Assembly: GCA_028564705.1 (NCBI GenBank)
Contig: JAPXFQ010002919.1
Span: forward strand, 2,542,001 to 2,606,000
From: Apricaphanius iberus
Taxonomy: Eukaryota; Chordata; Actinopteri; Cyprinodontiformes; Aphaniidae
DNA length: 64,000 nucleotides
Direction of reading: 5' to 3'
Part shown: positions 59,273-64,000 of the stretch, piece by piece
How positions within the stretch are numbered: position 1 is the stretch's first letter
Layout: the number at the start of each line of letters is the position of its first letter
Program-made: the position numbers and the translations under genes
The notes under the pieces: model-generated
Databases searched by the model: none
Told to the model about the DNA's origin: nothing
The model's input: only the letters and a program-made list of their open reading frames with translations

Positions 59273-61811
59273 AAGGGGAGTGTTAGCAGTTGGTGTGAAA
59301 CCAGACTTTTGCAGCGTGTGTGGGCATTCGTCACTTGGGGCAGTCAGGACCGTTAAAAGCATGTGAACATTATTGAAACCCCGACATAACCTGGAATCCG
59401 GACTTAAAGGAGGTTATAAATAAGTGTGTGTGCATGTGTTTGTGTGTGCGTCTGTCCAATCCCACTTGAAGGGAGTACCAGCTGGTGATAGGACAGCAGT
59501 AGGTTTGCTCTAAAGCCCGTTCTTTGCTGACAGGGCAGCAAAACAGCCTCCTCTTTTATTTTTAATTTGATTTTCTTTTTTATATCTGTCTCGTTGGATG
59601 TCAATGTCTTCGTCTTAAACATGTTCTCCGTTTTTACTTTCATAATTTTGAAATTTTCTTCGTTAAAAATGTTGGCAATTCAAATGTTGATTAGCAATAC
59701 GGAAATGTTCAATTTCTCTATATGCTAGCAAAATGAGCTGCACTAAGTTATACTAGCTTAGTATCTTGTAGCTAAACTGCCTCTTTTGCTGGTGCCATAC
59801 TGTGCCACTATAGATGTGGCTTCTCGCTTAACAGCTGGTGATACATAATCCAGGCTGTCAGAGTTAAACCTGCTCTCCTTGGCAAGGATGTTGATGAAGT
59901 AAAGCTAGCCAAAAAAAAGAATCTACCATTGAGGGCCCGTGCCCTTTTCGTGAGCCCATCACCCACACACACATACACACCCCGTGTTGCCCCATCTGTT
60001 TGTGGGGGTGTGCAAACGCGTGTGTGTGTTTGGCTGTAGTTACGGGGCAGTTGGTAGAACTGTTGAGGATAGCACCAAAGCCAAGCCCACAATCGGCATG
60101 GCTGTGTAGAAGGCCCTTAAAAGTCAGAGTTCTGCTAAAAGACCAAACTAATGCTAACTATTCATTCAGACCTGAAAGAAGCTCCATTCTCATAGCAAAT
60201 GGAAAAGAAGTGGGCCTTATATTTGCACTGATAACCCGCCGAGTGATGACACACTTGTTCTCCTAGGGCTGTGCACCTGTTTTCTCTCTGACCTTGCTTT
60301 GGTTGTATCATTCTGTCTTTCAGCAAATACTTTCGCCTTTATTGCACCCACCAGTGCTTAGCATTTTACCTTCATCCACTTTCTATACTCTATGTAAAAT
60401 GTATTAAACAGAATCCTTTGAAAAGCATTTTAAAAGTACAAACAGAGTAGTATTTTTTTCAGATATTCAAAACTAAATAAAAAAAATAAAAAGCTCAACT
60501 TGATTGAATTGAACCTTATTGCTATAGTTAGACTAGGTGAACATACTGTATATAAAAATTGAAATTCTTCCTATGACAAAGAACTTTCCCAACCACAGAT
60601 CTTACAACAATTTTTAACTATCGCTATGTTCAAACCAATTTTTCATACAGCTCATGCAAATACATTTATGGAACCTTTTCCAAGGAATTTAACAAGAAAC
60701 TGTAAGAAAAATAAACTCTTCGAGGGTGTTAATTTGAGAAGATTGTGTTAATGTTTTTACTTTACCCCAGAGAACCCATTTGTTCACTTAAGAAAACATT
60801 AGCCTTGCCTACTAAGAAGTTGGCATGTGTTCGTTTTAGATATATTTCTTATTCACACAGCCATATAGGATGGCCACATCTATTTATATAGACCTTCAAT
60901 GTCATATTTCAACTGTTAGACACAATATTATTTTAGATAAATGAATGCCTTTCTTAAGTTAATAAACAACAATAAATTAAAATAAACATTGTTGTATTAA
61001 AGTTATCCACGGCTGTATTGCTTTATTTTGACCCATTTCCATATAAAACAAATGACCAAAACAGGGTTGTTTTTATCACAGAGGTTTTAGAGTATTGGTC
61101 TCAATATCGTTTGTACATTTTTGTTTGTATTTGACTTCCTGTCATTTCACAAGCCATTGCCAGTTGCTCTTTTTGCAGTTGCTTTATTCAAGTCTCCCTG
61201 TGCTCTCGCTCTGCCATGCGGTCAGAGCCCCTGCTGCGGATTATCAGTCAGTCGACTCACAGAGGGCAGACCAAGCTTCCAGTACAAACATGAGACAATG
61301 TCCAAATCATTGGCTACTTGGCTCTAGACTGTGGAAACAAGCAACCATATCAGACTGAGCCAGGCTTAGTCCATGGACCATATTAGCCAGTGATACTATA
61401 CACTGCTGTGCCTCTGTTTGTTTGCATCAGCTGTTGTTTAGAGTATAACAGTCCAAAATGTATCAAATTGCCAGAATCTATTACTGTTTGTTTAACATGT
61501 GGGTGTGAAGAGGAGTTTGACTTGCAGAAATGGTGTTATAAAATGTTAGTAAACTTTAATCCCTAAAAGATCCTCCACAATTTTTTAAGTGATTAGTAAT
61601 TGGCCAATGCAATAATCTAGCTCAACAAGGTTTTTCTTTTACTTTAGTTGGAACATTTGTCTTTATGAATAGTGAATTTATAATATAGTTACAGTTTGTT
61701 TAAGCTGTGCAAACATTAGCCTCATTCATGACTTTTCATTGTTCTAGACTCACACAAAACAAATTTGCAATGCTTATCTCAAACTTCTGGTTGGAATTAC
61801 CATCCATCGGT

Positions 61812-61890
61812 TCATCCATCCATCCATCCATCCATCCATCCATCCATCCATCCATCCATCCATCCATCCATCTATCCATCCATCCATCCA
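61812..61890. repeat. (ATCC)n tetranucleotide microsatellite, about 19 units
   Basis: CATC/ATCC units with one ATCT interruption near 61871. The 'IHPS' repeat proteins read across it are artefacts. Confidence 0.95.
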
Positions 61891-64000
61891 TTTGCACGAA
61901 TCTTACCCTTTTTTTTCAGACTTTGGAATTTAAAATTGGGGCTTAGAATTAGGTTATTCTTGTTGTATGTTCGACTAGCAGTTCAGAAAATTCAACTGCT
62001 TGGTACAGGACTAATGAACCTCAAGCTATCTTTTGTCAATTATGTGTTGAATCAAGTACCCAAATGCAGGCAGGAAGCAGGCAGATTGGATGCAAAAAAG
62101 AGAGCTAAAATTCTTTCAGCAGCACAGCATCCAAAACCAGAGGGAATGGTTGTCCAAACATGTAATGTCTAAACCCAAAAAATATTAAAAGTCTGCAAAA
62201 AGATCAAATCAGAACTAACGTAGCAGAACAACTCTAACATGCTGGCACCATGAACGCCACAATTCTACAATTGGTGAGAAGCAGGTGAGATTGTTTAACT
62301 ATTAACCACTCTACGTGACTGAACTTTTTATACAAACAATAGCTTCCACTTGCTTTCTGGGGCATAGCTTTTATGTATAACCACATGCTGTATTTAGGAA
62401 AAATTTTAGATTGAGCAAGCACTTGGTGTGATTTATAACAGAGGAAGGATTCTGACCACCTGGGAACTGGTGTTCTGAACACATAGAGAAACAGTTCTTT
62501 AATCAGGGGGCACATCTGTCCCAATCAGTAGGTTCTTTCGGCTTTCACATATGAGTGGCTAAAGCTTACGTTTGAGTGTTTCCTCCCATTCTTTCTTCCA
62601 TCTCAATCTTTGGTTCATAGCTCATTATAGAGATACAGATTTGGCTTTTCTGCCCTGCAGCAACATCTGTACCTTGAGATGGAGTGTTGGAGTCATGAAA
62701 AATTCTGGAGCGACTGGTGACAGTTTCCACATCTCTTGTCCATCAACTTGGCAGACTTTTTTTTCCACATTCCTCTGGTGACTCTTTGTCAGCCTTCTCA
62801 CATCTTCCAGGTTTGACAGACCCTCCTTCATTCCACTTCCTTCTCTGCCCAACCTCTTCCCCCATTGAATACGTGAATGGACAAGCTCCAGCCTGCCTCT
62901 GCTCACCTCCGGAAAACATAATCTTGCCCTCCTCACCACAAATATCAAAGTTTGCCTCGGGCCTGCAACTCCAACTGGAAAATGTGTCTAATTCTAACCT
63001 AAGCTACGGTGTTTTTTAATGGCATTTTGTGGCATATACACACAAAGGACTCTCTTTTAGGAACATGGGTGAGTCTTGTTATAACAAAAAAAAAAGTTAC
63101 ATGTGAGAATCAACTTGGAATACTCTGTGAATAAAGCTTTGATTTTAAACAGTATGGGGAATATTATATGATTCTGATGGCAGCAGTATAGGCCACCTCC
63201 TTACAGGTTCATCTAATTAAAACAAGCTCAATACCGTCATGTTGGCTTTCATTTTTTCTTATTTCTTCTCTCGCTATTCCCATCTACTCCTGTTTGTTTT
63301 TTTTAATTAACAGTAAAGTCAGACAGCAGTTGGTTATATCATAAGACTGGAATTATAGGAGTATTGTCTCTTGTCATTTTCTTACAGACAGTTCTAGTTA
63401 AGTCCACCTGCTCGCTCATTATTTTCCTGTAGTCTTCTCTAGTTCACTACTCTCTGTTTAACTCCACCTTTCCCTCCTGACATCTGTGCCACTTCCCTGC
63501 TCCATCTCTAACTAACCATCCATCCTCTCTCACCCTACTTCTAGCATGTTTTACTGTTTCCCTATTATTACCAGATTTTTGGAGAAGGAGGAGGTTGATG
63601 AGATGGTGCCAGGCTAGTCAAGGCTCTTATAGCTATGCTTCATCAACCGAGCAAACTCAGAAAAACCCTCCTCCGAGTGGAGATATACACACAAACACAT
63701 ATGGCCATCCTTTTTGGCTCCCCACCATAAAATTTTTTTTTTTCCCTTTCCATTCTTGTAAGCAAACAGGTTTTGAAACGCCTACCTGGGCCATCTGCTT
63801 GGGTAAACACTCACTGACCTGCAAGGTCAGTCCAGCAGTGAGTTTTTCTTAAAAATAAAAGTTGAAAAATCTAGGGATTTAATGTGTTAGCTCTGTTTTT
63901 TTCACCTCTACAAAGTATAGTATGTGCTTGTCAGTATGGTAGGTTATAGAATGTATGTAGAGCACAGGTCAGAAGTTTAAATTAATTTATTATATGTCAA

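Larger units (their letters stand above)
57910..64000. other. Intronic or intergenic DNA to the window end
   Basis: Microsatellites at 59197-59272 and 61812-61890 are the main features. Short frames, including those at 62625-63019, lack domains and splice context. The next exon of the signal-peptide gene was not found here. Confidence 0.5.

Noticed and set aside
61707..62172. Pro-Ser-Ile-His repeat proteins of 79 and 135 residues
   Set aside because: Translation of the ATCC microsatellite.
62572..63019. Three overlapping frames on both strands as an exon of the signal-peptide gene
   Set aside because: No Ig or other domain pattern and no phase 1 acceptor/donor pair flanking a frame.

Overview
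This is a vertebrate, almost certainly teleost (probably percomorph), genomic window. The DNA is AT-rich, genes are split by GT-AG introns, and the space between exons is packed with decayed fish-type transposons: Tc1-like, hAT-like, tRNA-derived SINEs, several nonautonomous DNA elements with terminal inverted repeats, and long microsatellites. Nothing bacterial (operons, RBS, CRISPR) is present. Most open frames here are chance or transposon-derived.

Three gene loci can be supported. (1) Positions 1464-1836, minus strand: one coding exon of a divergent class A GPCR. It aligns without gaps to TM2-TM3 of adenosine receptors and ends in an intron just after the TM3 region. It lacks the usual N1.50, D2.50 and intact DRY; the exon for TM4-7 lies beyond the left edge. 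(2) Positions about 9057-18175, plus strand: a complete, intact rps19 gene (146 aa). It has a TCTCGCGAGA promoter element, a pyrimidine-rich (TOP) start, a noncoding exon 1 and five coding exons. The four exon lengths and phases that can be compared match those I recall for human RPS19. The stop codon overlaps the poly(A) signal. Introns 4 and 5 carry hAT-family insertions. (3) Position 45171, plus strand: a first coding exon encoding a signal peptide of a secreted or membrane protein, with a phase 1 donor. The rest of that gene was not found in the remaining 18.8 kb, so its first intron appears to exceed that length.

Layout: 1-2400 hAT relic and receptor exon; 2400-9050 intergenic, with Tc1 relics, a SINE and a perfect 22-bp fold-back; 9050-18180 rps19; 18200-45000 a 27 kb gene-poor region. 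That region holds two decayed copies of a THAP-domain element (27391-28384 and 29461-30590, the second apparently inserted in a Tc1-like relic), an unexplained 268-codon open frame, three copies of a 14-bp motif, SINE pieces and MITEs. From 45000 to the end there is the signal-peptide exon and its long intron, with Tc1 relics, a 593-bp element with four copies of a GTCCACACTA core, and microsatellites.

The genes show no sign of working in a common pathway; they are ordinary neighbours on a chromosome. All family names rest on motif recognition by eye, without database searches.
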